DNA from: Achromobacter ruhlandii
GTDB taxonomy: Bacteria > Pseudomonadota > Gammaproteobacteria > Burkholderiales > Burkholderiaceae_B
DNA: 64,000 nt
Direction: 5' to 3'
NCBI RefSeq assembly: GCF_902859695.1
Contig: NZ_CADIJL010000010.1
Span: forward strand, 124,001-188,000
The stretch's first letter is position 1. Every line of letters starts with the position of its first letter. The position numbers and the translations under genes were made by a program. The notes under the pieces are model-generated. The model was not told where the DNA came from. It searched no databases and saw only the letters and a list, made by a program, of their open reading frames with translations. This document shows, piece after piece, positions 1 through 9,397 of the stretch.

Positions 1-1143
<1,143 letters not shown>

Positions 1144-1201
1144 TGCTTGTCTCCTGATGCCCTAGCCGGATAGGAAAAATACTGCACGACATGAATTATT
1201 A

Positions 1202-1255
1202 TGCAGATTAGTGCAGGCAAAAATCAGCGTCAAGCAAAATATGCACAAAAGTGCA
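1202..1255 (-). promoter_or_regulatory. boxC promoter with two TGCA-N6-TGCA operators
   Basis: On the minus strand TTGACG (1228-1233) and TAATCT (1205-1210) are separated by 17 bases, a good sigma-70 promoter for boxC. TGCA-N6-TGCA occurs at 1202-1215, overlapping the -10, and again at 1242-1255, just upstream of the -35. The spacing is identical at both. TGCA repeats with this layout are, from memory, the operator type of BzdR/BoxR regulators, so these are the likely BoxR sites. Another TGCA lies at 1183-1186. Confidence 0.7.
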
Positions 1256-1330
1256 GGTCGTTGGAAACACGTCGAGGCGTACGCCACTGAAGCCCCCATC
1301 CCCCGACGGACAGGCCGGCGCGCCCCGCCA

Positions 1331-1357
1331 AAGAAAAGGCCGCCCCAACGGGCGGCC
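1331..1357 (-). terminator. rho-independent terminator of boxR
   Basis: Eight-base arms GGCCGCCC (1338-1345) and GGGCGGCC (1350-1357) form a hairpin that, read on the minus strand, is followed by TTTTCTTT. It sits about 25 bases beyond the boxR stop codon. Confidence 0.75.
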
Positions 1358-1383
1358 CTGGCGGTCGGCGAAAGACGCGGGCG

Positions 1384-2295
1384 CTACAGCGGCAGGCCGC
1401 AGGCCTTGCGCACCTGGGTACGCAGGCCGGCGAAGCTCTCCTGCACGTCCAGGTGGCTGGTGCCCCAGGTCAGGTCGGCCTTGGCGTAGAACGCCTCGCG
1501 CCCGGCCAGGATGCGCTTCAGGTCGGCCATGGCCTCGTTATTGCCAGACATCGGCCGGAAGTCCCCCTGCGCCATCACCCGGCCCATGTGCTCCTCGGGC
1601 GTGGCGCGCAGCCAGACCGTGTAGCAGTGCGCCAGCAGCAGGTTGAGCGTGGCCGGCTCGGACACCAGGCCGCCGGGGGTGGCCAGCACCATTTCCGGAT
1701 AGATCTGCACCGCCTCTTCCAGCGCGCGCCGCTCGTAGCGGCGATAGGCGTTCGGGCCGTACAGGTTGTGGATTTCCAGGATGCTGCAGCCGGCCACGCG
1801 CTCGATCTCGCGATTCAGCTCGACGAACGGGTAGCCCAGGTCATCGGCCAGCATCTGGCCCAGCGTCGACTTGCCCGCGCCGCGCAGGCCGATCAGCGCG
1901 ATGCGCTGCGTGCGGTTAGGGCGCTGCGCGCCGGCGCCCACGCCGAACAGCTGGGTCAGCGCCTCGCGGGCGCGCTGCAGATCGGACTCGGTGCGGCCGC
2001 TGAGCAGCTCCCGGATCAGCAGCCAGTCGGGCGATTCGGTGGTGACATCCCCCACCAGCTCGGCCAGCGCGCAGTTGAAGGCCTTGGCGATCTGCAGCAG
2101 CACCAGGATCGAGGCATTGCCCACGCCGTGCTCGAGATTGGCCAGATGCCGCTCGGACACGCCGGTCACCTGCGACAACCCCTTGCGCGTCATGCCGCGG
2201 ATGGCCCGCAGGCGGCGCACCCGCTCGCCCAGCGCCACCAGGAAGGCTTCCCGCCTGGGTTCGGTTGGCGCCGCGTCTTCTAGCGCTTGGTTCAT
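1384..2295 (-). CDS. boxR: BoxR/BzdR-type transcriptional repressor (XRE HTH + shikimate-kinase-like domain)
   Basis: This 303-residue protein combines an XRE helix-turn-helix (about residues 24-82, with GMTRKGLSQVTGVSERHLANLE) and a C-terminal shikimate-kinase-like P-loop domain (Walker A GLRGAGKST at 136-144). That architecture is specific to BoxR/BzdR, repressors of benzoyl-CoA pathway genes in which the kinase-like domain senses benzoyl-CoA. It lies between the boxC unit on the same strand and the benzoate ligase/transporter operon on the opposite strand, and matching TGCA-N6-TGCA sites flank it. ATG at 2295 agrees with family length. Family function is established knowledge; the regulon here is inferred from the sites. 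Confidence 0.92.
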   Translation of the reverse strand: MNQALEDAAPTEPRREAFLVALGERVRRLRAIRGMTRKGLSQVTGVSERHLANLEHGVGNASILVLLQIAKAFNCALAELVGDVTTESPDWLLIRELLSGRTESDLQRAREALTQLFGVGAGAQRPNRTQRIALIGLRGAGKSTLGQMLADDLGYPFVELNREIERVAGCSILEIHNLYGPNAYRRYERRALEEAVQIYPEMVLATPGGLVSEPATLNLLLAHCYTVWLRATPEEHMGRVMAQGDFRPMSGNNEAMADLKRILAGREAFYAKADLTWGTSHLDVQESFAGLRTQVRKACGLPL

Positions 2296-2337
2296 GGTGT
2301 AGCTGACTCCGCAAAAACCCTGATAACACCCGATTTA

Positions 2338-2433
2338 TGCACTATAGTGCTTGACCCACATCAATGGAAGCACTATTTTTCCTCAAACAGCTTCAACAGC
2401 ATGTCAGGTGCGACAAAACAGCACTGGATTGCA
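2338..2433 (+). promoter_or_regulatory. promoter of the benzoate ligase/transporter operon with BoxR-like sites
   Basis: TTGACC (2351-2356), a 17-base gap and TATTTT (2374-2379) form a clear promoter. A TGCA-N6-TGCT element (2338-2351, containing the palindrome GCACTATAGTGC) abuts the -35. A half site AGCACTAT (2369-2376) overlaps the -10, and AGCA-N6-TGCA lies at 2420-2433 downstream. The arrangement implies repression by BoxR of this operon, and possibly of boxR itself, whose start lies 43 bases to the left. Confidence 0.62.
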
Positions 2434-2473
2434 TCCGCCGCTGAAGCGCCGACAGTGTATAGGAGGAGACCGG

Positions 2474-2944
2474 GTGAGCACGCCAGAACGATTCCACGCG
2501 CTGATGCGCCAGGTGACGGACCTGATGGCCGGCCAGGCGCTCGACGGCGCCCTGCAGCAGCGCCTGAACCAGCAGGCCGGCCCCGACAGCGCGTTGTACG
2601 CCGACATCTTCGCCGCCTGTAGGCAGGGCGTGGCCGACGGCTGGATGTGCAACCGAGAAGGCGGCGGCATCCGCTACGGCCGCGTCATCAAGCCGGCCGA
2701 GGACCTGGGCGGCTGCTCGGTGGACGTGGTCGACATGGACGACCTGGCCGGCCCGCACCACGCGCATCCCAACGGCGAAGTCGACATGATCATGCCGCTG
2801 ACCGACGCGGCGCGTTTCGACGGCCACGGCGCCGGCTGGCTGGTCTACGGCCCCGGCAGCGCCCACCGCCCCACCGTGACGCAGGGCCGCGCGCTGGTGC
2901 TGTACCTGCTGCCCGGCGGCGCCATCGAGTTCACCCGCGCATGA
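2474..2944 (+). CDS. DUF4863 / 4-hydroxylaminobenzoate lyase-like protein
   Basis: This 156-residue protein resembles the DUF4863 family, which includes PnbB-type 4-hydroxylaminobenzoate lyases. A central stretch around residues 83-103 (VDMDDLAGPHHAHPNGEVDM) carries His and Glu residues typical of a small cupin-like metal or substrate pocket. The start is GTG at 2474 behind a strong AGGAGGAG; an earlier in-frame ATG at 2351 would place the promoter inside the gene. It is the first gene of the benzoate ligase operon. Its physiological role in a box pathway is unknown; release or repair of a ring intermediate is only a guess. Confidence 0.8.
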   Translation: MSTPERFHALMRQVTDLMAGQALDGALQQRLNQQAGPDSALYADIFAACRQGVADGWMCNREGGGIRYGRVIKPAEDLGGCSVDVVDMDDLAGPHHAHPNGEVDMIMPLTDAARFDGHGAGWLVYGPGSAHRPTVTQGRALVLYLLPGGAIEFTRA

Positions 2945-3112
2945 ATCCGCGCCCCGCTTCCCCACAGCGCCCCGGCCGCGCCCCGCGTGGCCGGCCGGCT
3001 GCCGGCGCGGGCTGACCCGCGCCTCATGCATGTCCCCGGTCACGACAAGCCGCCAGACGCTTGCGGACCGCCGGACAGGCCGCCCCGCCCGCCAGGACAC
3101 CAGGAGACAGCC

Positions 3113-4672
3113 GTGAATGCCTGCCCCGCCGAACTGAACTTCGCCAGCCACCTGGCCGCCTTGAACGCGCCGCGCGCCGCCAAGCTGGCCTACATCGACG
3201 ACGCCCGCCAGCTCACCTACGGCGAACTGGCCGAACGCGTGGCGCGCATGGCGGGCGCACTGCGCCAGTTGGGCCTGCGGCGCGAAGAACGCATCCTGCT
3301 GCTGATGCAGGACACGGCGGACTGGCCGGTGGTGTTCCTGGGCGCGCTGCACGCCGGCGTCGTGCCCGTGGCCGTGAACACCCTGCTGACGCCGGACGAC
3401 TACGCCTACATCCTCAACCACAGCCGCGTGCGCGCCGCCTTCGTCTCCGAGTGCCTGCTGCCGACCTTGCAGGCCGCGCTGGCGCAGGCGCCTGGCGAGG
3501 TCGAGCACCTGGTGGTGTCGCGTCCCACGGCGGCGCCGCCTGCCGGCGCGCACGAACTCGACGCGCTGCTGGCCGCCGCCCCGCTGGCGCCGGCCGCGCG
3601 CACGCTGTCCGATGAGATCGCCTTCTGGCTGTATTCGTCGGGCTCTACCGGCAAGCCCAAGGGCGTGGTCCACACCCATGGCAACCTGTGGCACACCGCC
3701 GAGCTCTACGCCAAGCCGGTGCTGGGCATCCGCGAGGACGATATTGCGTTCTCGGCCGCCAAGCTGTTCTTCGCCTACGGGCTGGGCAACGGCCTGACCT
3801 TTCCGCTGTCGGTGGGCGCCACCGTCGTGCTGATGGCCGAGCGGCCCACGCCGCAGGCCGTATTCCAGCGCCTGGTGCGGCACCGTCCGACCGTGTTCTA
3901 CGGCGTGCCGACGCTGTACGCCAGCATGCTGGCCGCGCCCGACCTGCCGCCGCGCGAACAGGTGGCGATGCGCATCTGCACCTCGGCCGGCGAAGCCCTG
4001 CCGCGCGACATCGGCGAACGCTTCCAGCGCCATTTCGGCTGTGACATCCTGGACGGCATCGGCTCGACCGAGATGCTGCACATTTTCCTGTCGAACCGCG
4101 CCGGGCAGTTGCGCTACGGCACCACCGGCAAGCCGGTGCCCGGCTACGAGGTGCAACTGCGCGATGACAACGGCGCGCCGGTGGCCGCCGGCGCGATTGG
4201 CGACCTGTACATCAAGGGCCCGAGCGCGGCGCTGATGTACTGGAACAACCGCGACAAGACGCGCCAGTGCTTCCTGGGCGATTGGCTCAAGAGCGGCGAC
4301 AAGTACATCTGCGACGCCGACGGCTACTACACCTATGCCGGCCGCAGCGACGACATGATCAAGGTCAGCGGCCAGTACGTGTCGCCGGTGGAAGTGGAGA
4401 ACGTGCTGGTGCAGCACGAGGCGGTGCTCGAAGCCGCCGTGATCGGCGTGGCGGACCACGACGGACTGGTCAAGACCAAGGCCTACGTGGTGCTGCGGCC
4501 GGGCTACGCGCCGGACGCGAACACCGGCGCCGACCTGCAGCGCTACGTCAAGCAGCACCTGGCGCCCTTCAAGTATCCGCGCCAGATCGACTTCACCGAC
4601 GAACTGCCCAAGACCGCCACCGGCAAGATCCAGCGATTCCGCCTGCGGCAGTTGGAACAGGTCACGCCATGA
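3113..4672 (+). CDS. bclA: benzoate-CoA ligase
   Basis: ATP-dependent activation of benzoate to benzoyl-CoA (EC 6.2.1.25), the entry step of the box pathway. The 519-residue product is a typical ANL-superfamily enzyme: P-loop-like motif YSSGSTGKPKG at 174-184, the acyl pocket region FFAYGLGNGLTFPLSVGAT of benzoate-CoA ligases, the STEMLHIF adenylate motif, and the C-terminal catalytic lysine in PKTATGKIQR (about Lys505). GTG at 3113 with AGGAGA nine bases earlier fits the family; the upstream in-frame ATG lacks a ribosome site. The stop overlaps the next ATG by four bases. A related substrate such as a hydroxybenzoate cannot be excluded. Confidence 0.93.
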   Translation: MNACPAELNFASHLAALNAPRAAKLAYIDDARQLTYGELAERVARMAGALRQLGLRREERILLLMQDTADWPVVFLGALHAGVVPVAVNTLLTPDDYAYILNHSRVRAAFVSECLLPTLQAALAQAPGEVEHLVVSRPTAAPPAGAHELDALLAAAPLAPAARTLSDEIAFWLYSSGSTGKPKGVVHTHGNLWHTAELYAKPVLGIREDDIAFSAAKLFFAYGLGNGLTFPLSVGATVVLMAERPTPQAVFQRLVRHRPTVFYGVPTLYASMLAAPDLPPREQVAMRICTSAGEALPRDIGERFQRHFGCDILDGIGSTEMLHIFLSNRAGQLRYGTTGKPVPGYEVQLRDDNGAPVAAGAIGDLYIKGPSAALMYWNNRDKTRQCFLGDWLKSGDKYICDADGYYTYAGRSDDMIKVSGQYVSPVEVENVLVQHEAVLEAAVIGVADHDGLVKTKAYVVLRPGYAPDANTGADLQRYVKQHLAPFKYPRQIDFTDELPKTATGKIQRFRLRQLEQVTP

Positions 4673-5514
4673 GCGCCGTGCCCGCCCCCGAGCCCACCGC
4701 CCTGGCCGACGTGCGCGCGGCGGGACGCGACCTGCGCCTGGAGTACCAGTGGATCGCGGCCGCGCGCCGGGATGCGCCGCTGCTGGTGTTCCTGCACGAA
4801 GGGCTGGGGTCCGTGTCGATGTGGAAGGACTGGCCGCGGCAGGCCTGCGCCGCCGCCGGCTGCCGCGGGCTGGTCTATTCGCGCCATGGCTACGGCCGCT
4901 CCACGCCGCTGGCCTCGGGCGAAAAGCGTCCGGTCGACTTCATGCACCGCGAGGCCGCCGACGTACTGCCCGCGCTGCTCGCCGCGCTTGGCATCGACGC
5001 CAGCCGCGACCGGCCCATCCTGTTCGGCCACAGCGATGGCGGCTCCATCGCGCTGCTCTACGCCGCCCTGCATCCCGGCGCAGTCGCGGGCATCGCAGTG
5101 GCGGCGCCGCACATCTTCGTCGAGGACCGCACCGTGGCGCATATCGAACAGGCGCGCCAGGCCTACCGCGACACCGACCTGCGCGCGCGGCTGGCGCGTC
5201 ATCACGATGATGTCGATTCAGCCTTTCGCGGCTGGAACGACGTCTGGCTGGACCCCGCCTTCCGCCGCTGGAACATCCAGGATCACCTGCCCGCCATCGC
5301 CTGCCCCGTGCTGGCGATGCAGGGCGTGGACGATGAATACGGCACGCTCGAACAGATACGCGGCATCCGCCGCGCCGCGCCGCAGACACGGCTGCTGGAG
5401 ATTCCCGACTGCCGCCACTCGCCGCACAAGGACCAGCCCGCCATCGTTATCCAGGCCATCGCCGGCTTCGTCGGCGCGCTGGACCAACCCGGCCGCCCCA
5501 GCGGCAGCCCATGA
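4669..5514 (+). CDS. alpha/beta-fold hydrolase
   Basis: This 281-residue soluble alpha/beta hydrolase has an HEGLGS oxyanion-hole motif near residue 43, nucleophile elbow GHSDGG with Ser122, an acid in VDDEYG, and a catalytic His in CRHSPH near the C-terminus. No signal peptide is seen, so it acts in the cytoplasm. The ATG overlaps the benzoate-CoA ligase stop (ATGA), implying translational coupling. Candidate roles are hydrolysis of benzoate esters brought in by the transporter, or of a CoA thioester or lactone to relieve dead-end accumulation. The sequence alone does not decide between these. Confidence 0.85.
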   Translation: MSAVPAPEPTALADVRAAGRDLRLEYQWIAAARRDAPLLVFLHEGLGSVSMWKDWPRQACAAAGCRGLVYSRHGYGRSTPLASGEKRPVDFMHREAADVLPALLAALGIDASRDRPILFGHSDGGSIALLYAALHPGAVAGIAVAAPHIFVEDRTVAHIEQARQAYRDTDLRARLARHHDDVDSAFRGWNDVWLDPAFRRWNIQDHLPAIACPVLAMQGVDDEYGTLEQIRGIRRAAPQTRLLEIPDCRHSPHKDQPAIVIQAIAGFVGALDQPGRPSGSP

Positions 5515-5533
5515 CAAGCACGGAGACACCACC

Positions 5534-6694
5534 ATGACCCACGCCCTGACCCGGGCCGCGCTGAGCGCGGCGCTGATGCTGGCCGCAAACGGCGCCCTGG
5601 CCGCCGACAAGCTCAAAGTCGGCTTCATGCTGCCCTACAGCGGCACCTACGCCGCGCTCGGCACCGCCATCGAGAACGGCTTCAAGCTGTATGTGGCCGA
5701 ACAGGGCGGCAAGCTCGGCGGGCGCGAGATCGAGTACTTCAAGGTGGACGACGAGTCCAATCCGTCCAAGGCCGCCGAGAACGCCAACCGCCTGATCAAG
5801 CGCGACCAGGTCGACGTGCTGATCGGCACCGTGCACTCGGGCGTGGCGATGGCGCTGGCCAAGGCCGCCAAGGACGCCGACACCACGCTCATCGTGACGA
5901 ACGCCGGCGCCAACGCCATCACCGGCCCGCTGTGCGGCCCCGGCATTTTCCGCACCTCGTTCACCAACTGGCAGCCGGCCTACGCCATGGGCCCGGTGGC
6001 GAAGGCGCGCGGCCACAAGACGGCGGTGACCATCACCTGGAAGTACGCGGCCGGCGACGAGGCCATCGGTGGTTTCAAGGAAGGCTTCGAGCAGGCCGGC
6101 GGCAAGGTGGTCAAGGAACTGAGCCTGCCCTTCCCCAACGTCGAATTCCAGTCGCTCCTGACCGAGATCGCCGCGCTCAAGCCCGACATGGTGTTCACCT
6201 TCTTCGCCGGCGGCGGCGCGGTCAAGTTCGTGCAGGACTATCACGCGGCTGGCCTGGACAAGACCATCCCGCTGTACGGCTCGGGCTTTCTCACCGACGG
6301 CACGCTGCAGGCGCAGGGCGCGTCGGCGCAGGGGCTGCTGACCACCCTGCACTACGCCGACGGCCTGAACACGCCGCGCGACAACGCCTTCCGCGCCGAC
6401 TACGGCAAGGCCTACAACATGCAGCCCGACGTGTACGCGGTGCAAGGCTACGACGCCGCGCAACTGATGCAGTCGGGGCTGGCGGCGGTCAAGGGCGACT
6501 TCGGCAAGAAGGCGGAATTCCGCGAGGCCATGCGCGGCGCCACGGTCGACAGCCCGCGCGGCGCGTTCACGCTGTCCAAGGCCGGCAACCCGGTGCAGGA
6601 CATCTACCTGCGCCGCGTCGACGGCCTGGAAAACAAGGTGGTGGACGTGGCCGTGCGCAAGCTGGCCGACCCGGCCCGCGGCTGCAAGCTCTAG
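5534..6694 (+). CDS. ABC transporter substrate-binding protein (Leu/Ile/Val-type, probable aromatic-acid receptor)
   Basis: This 386-residue periplasmic receptor has an N-terminal signal peptide ending in ALA near residue 23. The mature part starts KLKVGFMLPYSGTYAALG, the standard opening of the HAAT/peripla_BP_6 family. It heads a complete transporter (binding protein, two permeases, two ATPases) located 19 bases after the hydrolase in the benzoate operon, so benzoate or a related aromatic acid is the inferred ligand rather than branched-chain amino acids. ATG at 5534 is chosen because it directly precedes the signal peptide. Confidence 0.9.
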   Translation: MTHALTRAALSAALMLAANGALAADKLKVGFMLPYSGTYAALGTAIENGFKLYVAEQGGKLGGREIEYFKVDDESNPSKAAENANRLIKRDQVDVLIGTVHSGVAMALAKAAKDADTTLIVTNAGANAITGPLCGPGIFRTSFTNWQPAYAMGPVAKARGHKTAVTITWKYAAGDEAIGGFKEGFEQAGGKVVKELSLPFPNVEFQSLLTEIAALKPDMVFTFFAGGGAVKFVQDYHAAGLDKTIPLYGSGFLTDGTLQAQGASAQGLLTTLHYADGLNTPRDNAFRADYGKAYNMQPDVYAVQGYDAAQLMQSGLAAVKGDFGKKAEFREAMRGATVDSPRGAFTLSKAGNPVQDIYLRRVDGLENKVVDVAVRKLADPARGCKL

Positions 6695-6709
6695 GACTGG
6701 AGAGTCCCC

Positions 6710-7591
6710 ATGGACCTCGGCATCCTGCTCATCCAGAGCCTGAACGCCTTCCAGTACGGCCTGTTGCTGTTCCTGGTGGCCAGCGGGCTCACGCTGATCT
6801 TCGGCATCATGGGGATCATCAACCTGGCGCACGGCAGCTTCTACATGATCGGCGCCTACATGGCGTTCGCGCTGGGGCCGGCGGTGGATCGCTGGCTCGG
6901 CGGCGGCTTCGTCGCCACCCTGGCGGTGTGCGTGCTGGCCGCGGCCGCGCTCGGCTATCTGCTGGAGGCGGCGTTCTTCAGCTACCTGTATCGCCGCAAC
7001 CACCTGCAGCAGGTGCTGATGACCTACGGCCTGATCCTGGTGTTCGAGGAACTGCGCAGCATCCTGGTGGGCAACGACGTGCACGGCGTGCCGCTGCCGT
7101 CCTGGCTGCAGGGCAGCATCGCGCTGGGCGACGTGATGACCTATCCGGTGTACCGGCTGTTCATCTCGGCGGTGGGCATCGCGGTGGCGCTGCTGCTGTA
7201 CTGGGTCATCGCGCGCACGCGGCTCGGCATGATGCTGCGCGCCGGCGCCAGCAACCGCGAGATGACCGGGTCGCTGGGCATCGACGTCAACAAGCTGTAC
7301 CGGCTGGTGTTCGCCGCCGGCGTGGCGCTGGCGGCGCTGGCCGGCAGCATCGCCGCGCCGGTGTCGTCGGTGTATCCGGGCATGGGCAACGGCGTGCTCA
7401 TCATCTGCTTCGTGGTGGTGGTGATCGGCGGCATCGGTTCGATCCGCGGCGCGTTCCTGGCGGCGATGCTGGTGGGCGTGGTCGAGACCTTCGGCCAGGT
7501 GCTGTTCCCCGCCGCCGCGGGCGTGCTGGTGTACGTGCTGATGGCCGCGATTCTGCTGTGCAAGCCCGAAGGGCTGTTCAAACAGGGCTGA
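6710..7591 (+). CDS. livH: ABC transporter permease LivH type
   Basis: This 293-residue inner-membrane permease of the branched-chain amino acid/aromatic acid ABC family has about eight hydrophobic segments. It carries the family's ASGLTLIFGIMGIINLAHG motif near residue 24 and the EAA-like loop around TRLGMMLRAGASNREM. ATG at 6710 follows GGAGAG, 15 bases after the receptor gene. It forms the channel with the LivM-type subunit encoded next and should carry the ligand of the upstream receptor. Confidence 0.93.
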   Translation: MDLGILLIQSLNAFQYGLLLFLVASGLTLIFGIMGIINLAHGSFYMIGAYMAFALGPAVDRWLGGGFVATLAVCVLAAAALGYLLEAAFFSYLYRRNHLQQVLMTYGLILVFEELRSILVGNDVHGVPLPSWLQGSIALGDVMTYPVYRLFISAVGIAVALLLYWVIARTRLGMMLRAGASNREMTGSLGIDVNKLYRLVFAAGVALAALAGSIAAPVSSVYPGMGNGVLIICFVVVVIGGIGSIRGAFLAAMLVGVVETFGQVLFPAAAGVLVYVLMAAILLCKPEGLFKQG

Positions 7592-7593
7592 CC

Positions 7594-8631
7594 ATGAATG
7601 TGAATCGACTCCTGCCTGTCGCGACCCTGCTGGCGCTGGCCGCCTTCGCCTGGAACGGCAGCGACTACTACACCGGCCTGGCCGTGAAGATCATGATCTA
7701 CGCGGTGTTCGCGCTCAGCCTGCAGTTGCTGGTGGGCGGCGCGGGGCTGGTCAGCCTGGGGCACGCGGCGTTCTTCGGCATCGGCGCCTATGCCGCCGCG
7801 CTGCTATCGCCGCAGTCGGAGGCGGCCAGCCTGTGGTGGCTGCTGCCGGCGGCGCTGCTGGCGGCCGCCGCCTACGCCGCGCTGACCGGCGCGCTGGCGC
7901 TGCGCACGCGCGGCGTGTACTTCATCATGGTGACGCTGGCCTTCGCGCAGATGGCCTACTACGTGTTCCATGACACCAAGGTCGGCGGCGGCAGCGACGG
8001 CATCTACCTGTACTTCCGGCCGCAGGCCAATATCGCAGGCTGGCTGCCATTCGACCTGGACCAGGGCAATACCTATTATTTCTTCGTGCTGGCCTGCCTG
8101 GCGCTGACCTGGGGCTTCCTGGCCCTGCTGCGGCGCTCGCCGTTCGGCGCGGCGCTGGCCGGCATCCGCATCAACGAACAGCGCATGCGGGCGGCCGGCT
8201 ATTCGACCTATCCGTACAAGCTGGCGGCGTATGTGATCGGCGCCGCGCTGGCGGGGTTGGCCGGCTTTCTGTTCGCGCTCAAGGATGGCTTCGTCACGCC
8301 CGAGCTGCTGGCCTGGGAACAATCGGGGCTGGTGCTGCTGATGGTGATCCTGGGCGGCATGGGCAGCCTGGGCGGCGCGGTGCTGGGCACGGCCGCGCTA
8401 GTGCTGTTGCAGGAACTGTTCCAGTCGCAGGCGCTGTTCGGCGACTACGCGCGCCACTGGCACTTGCCGCTGGGCCTGGCCATCATCGCGCTGGTCGCGC
8501 TGCTGCCCGACGGGCTGGCCGGCCTGCCGGCGCAATGGCGCCGGCGCCGCGCCCGCCACGCCCCCAACACGCCGGCCTCGCCCGCCGCCAAACCGCTGGC
8601 CCTGCCGATCCAAGGAGAGCCCCATGCCTGA
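7594..8631 (+). CDS. livM: ABC transporter permease LivM type
   Basis: This second permease subunit of 345 residues has multiple transmembrane helices. It has the LivM signature GLVSLGHAAFFGIGAYAAALL near residue 50 and a cytoplasmic coupling loop FGAALAGIRINEQRMRAAGY. ATG at 7594 is two bases past the livH stop. The C-terminus adds a short, Arg- and Pro-rich tail after the last helix, and its stop codon overlaps the livG start by eight bases, so the genes are translationally coupled. Confidence 0.93.
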   Translation: MNVNRLLPVATLLALAAFAWNGSDYYTGLAVKIMIYAVFALSLQLLVGGAGLVSLGHAAFFGIGAYAAALLSPQSEAASLWWLLPAALLAAAAYAALTGALALRTRGVYFIMVTLAFAQMAYYVFHDTKVGGGSDGIYLYFRPQANIAGWLPFDLDQGNTYYFFVLACLALTWGFLALLRRSPFGAALAGIRINEQRMRAAGYSTYPYKLAAYVIGAALAGLAGFLFALKDGFVTPELLAWEQSGLVLLMVILGGMGSLGGAVLGTAALVLLQELFQSQALFGDYARHWHLPLGLAIIALVALLPDGLAGLPAQWRRRRARHAPNTPASPAAKPLALPIQGEPHA

Positions 8632-9397
8632 TCCCCTGCTGACCGCCAACGCGGTCACCCGGCGCTTCGGCGGCCTGACCGCCGTCAACGGCGTATCGCT
8701 GGCATTGCAACGCGGCGAAGTGCATGCCGTCATCGGCACCAATGGCGCGGGCAAGTCGACCCTCATCAACATCCTGTCCGGCGAACTGGCGCCCAGCAGC
8801 GGCCAGGTGTCGCTGGGCGGGCGCGACATCACCGCCTGGGACCAGCCTGAGCGCGCCCGCGCCGGCCTGGGCCGCAGCTACCAGCGCTCGACCCTGTTCC
8901 CGGAACTGAGCGTGTTCGAGAACTGCCGGCTGGCGGCGCAGGCGCGGCGCCAGCGCTTCTGGCACTGGTGGCGGCCGGCCTCGGCCTGCGCGGTCAGCGC
9001 CGACCTGGCCGCGCACGCGCTGGAGCGCACCGGCCTGGCGGCCGACGCCATGCAACCGGCGGGGCTGCTGCCGCATGGCCGCAAGCGGCAGCTCGAGATC
9101 GCCATGTGCCTGGCCGGCGAACCGCAGGTGCTGCTGCTGGACGAACCGCTGGCCGGCATGGGCCCGGAGGAAACCGACCGCATCCTGGCGCTGCTGCAAA
9201 CGCTCAAGGCCAACCACGCCATCCTGCTGGTCGAGCACGACATGGACGCGGTGTTCCGCATCGCCGACACCATCACCGTGATGGTCAACGGCAGCAGCAT
9301 CGCCAGCGGCGACCCGGCGCGGATCCGCGCCAATGCCGAGGTGCGCACCGCCTACCTGGGCGAAGACCTGGACGGAGCACACGCATGCGCGCACTGA
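8624..9397 (+). CDS. livG: ABC transporter ATP-binding protein LivG type
   Basis: This 257-residue ATPase has Walker A GTNGAGKST near residue 38, Walker B VLLLDEP near residue 166 and a switch His in VEHDMD. The C-loop reads LPHGRKRQLEIAM instead of LSGGQ, a degeneration usual for LivG subunits. The gene overlaps both livM (8 bases) and livF (13 bases). With LivF it powers the transporter of the benzoate operon. Confidence 0.93.
   Translation: MPDPLLTANAVTRRFGGLTAVNGVSLALQRGEVHAVIGTNGAGKSTLINILSGELAPSSGQVSLGGRDITAWDQPERARAGLGRSYQRSTLFPELSVFENCRLAAQARRQRFWHWWRPASACAVSADLAAHALERTGLAADAMQPAGLLPHGRKRQLEIAMCLAGEPQVLLLDEPLAGMGPEETDRILALLQTLKANHAILLVEHDMDAVFRIADTITVMVNGSSIASGDPARIRANAEVRTAYLGEDLDGAHACAH

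Noticed and set aside
2393-4558. A 721-codon open frame on the minus strand across the benzoate ligase gene.
   Set aside because: Its product is low-complexity, His/Arg/Gly/Gln-rich, has no domain, and exactly opposes a confirmed gene; it is a high-GC shadow. The same holds for the long minus frames at 13069-15108, 37919-39742, 50327-51973 and 57139-59340.
5932-8631. An 899-codon plus-strand frame ending in a LivM-type permease, looking like a fusion protein.
   Set aside because: The part before 7594 is an out-of-frame reading of the receptor and livH genes; the true permease starts at ATG 7594.
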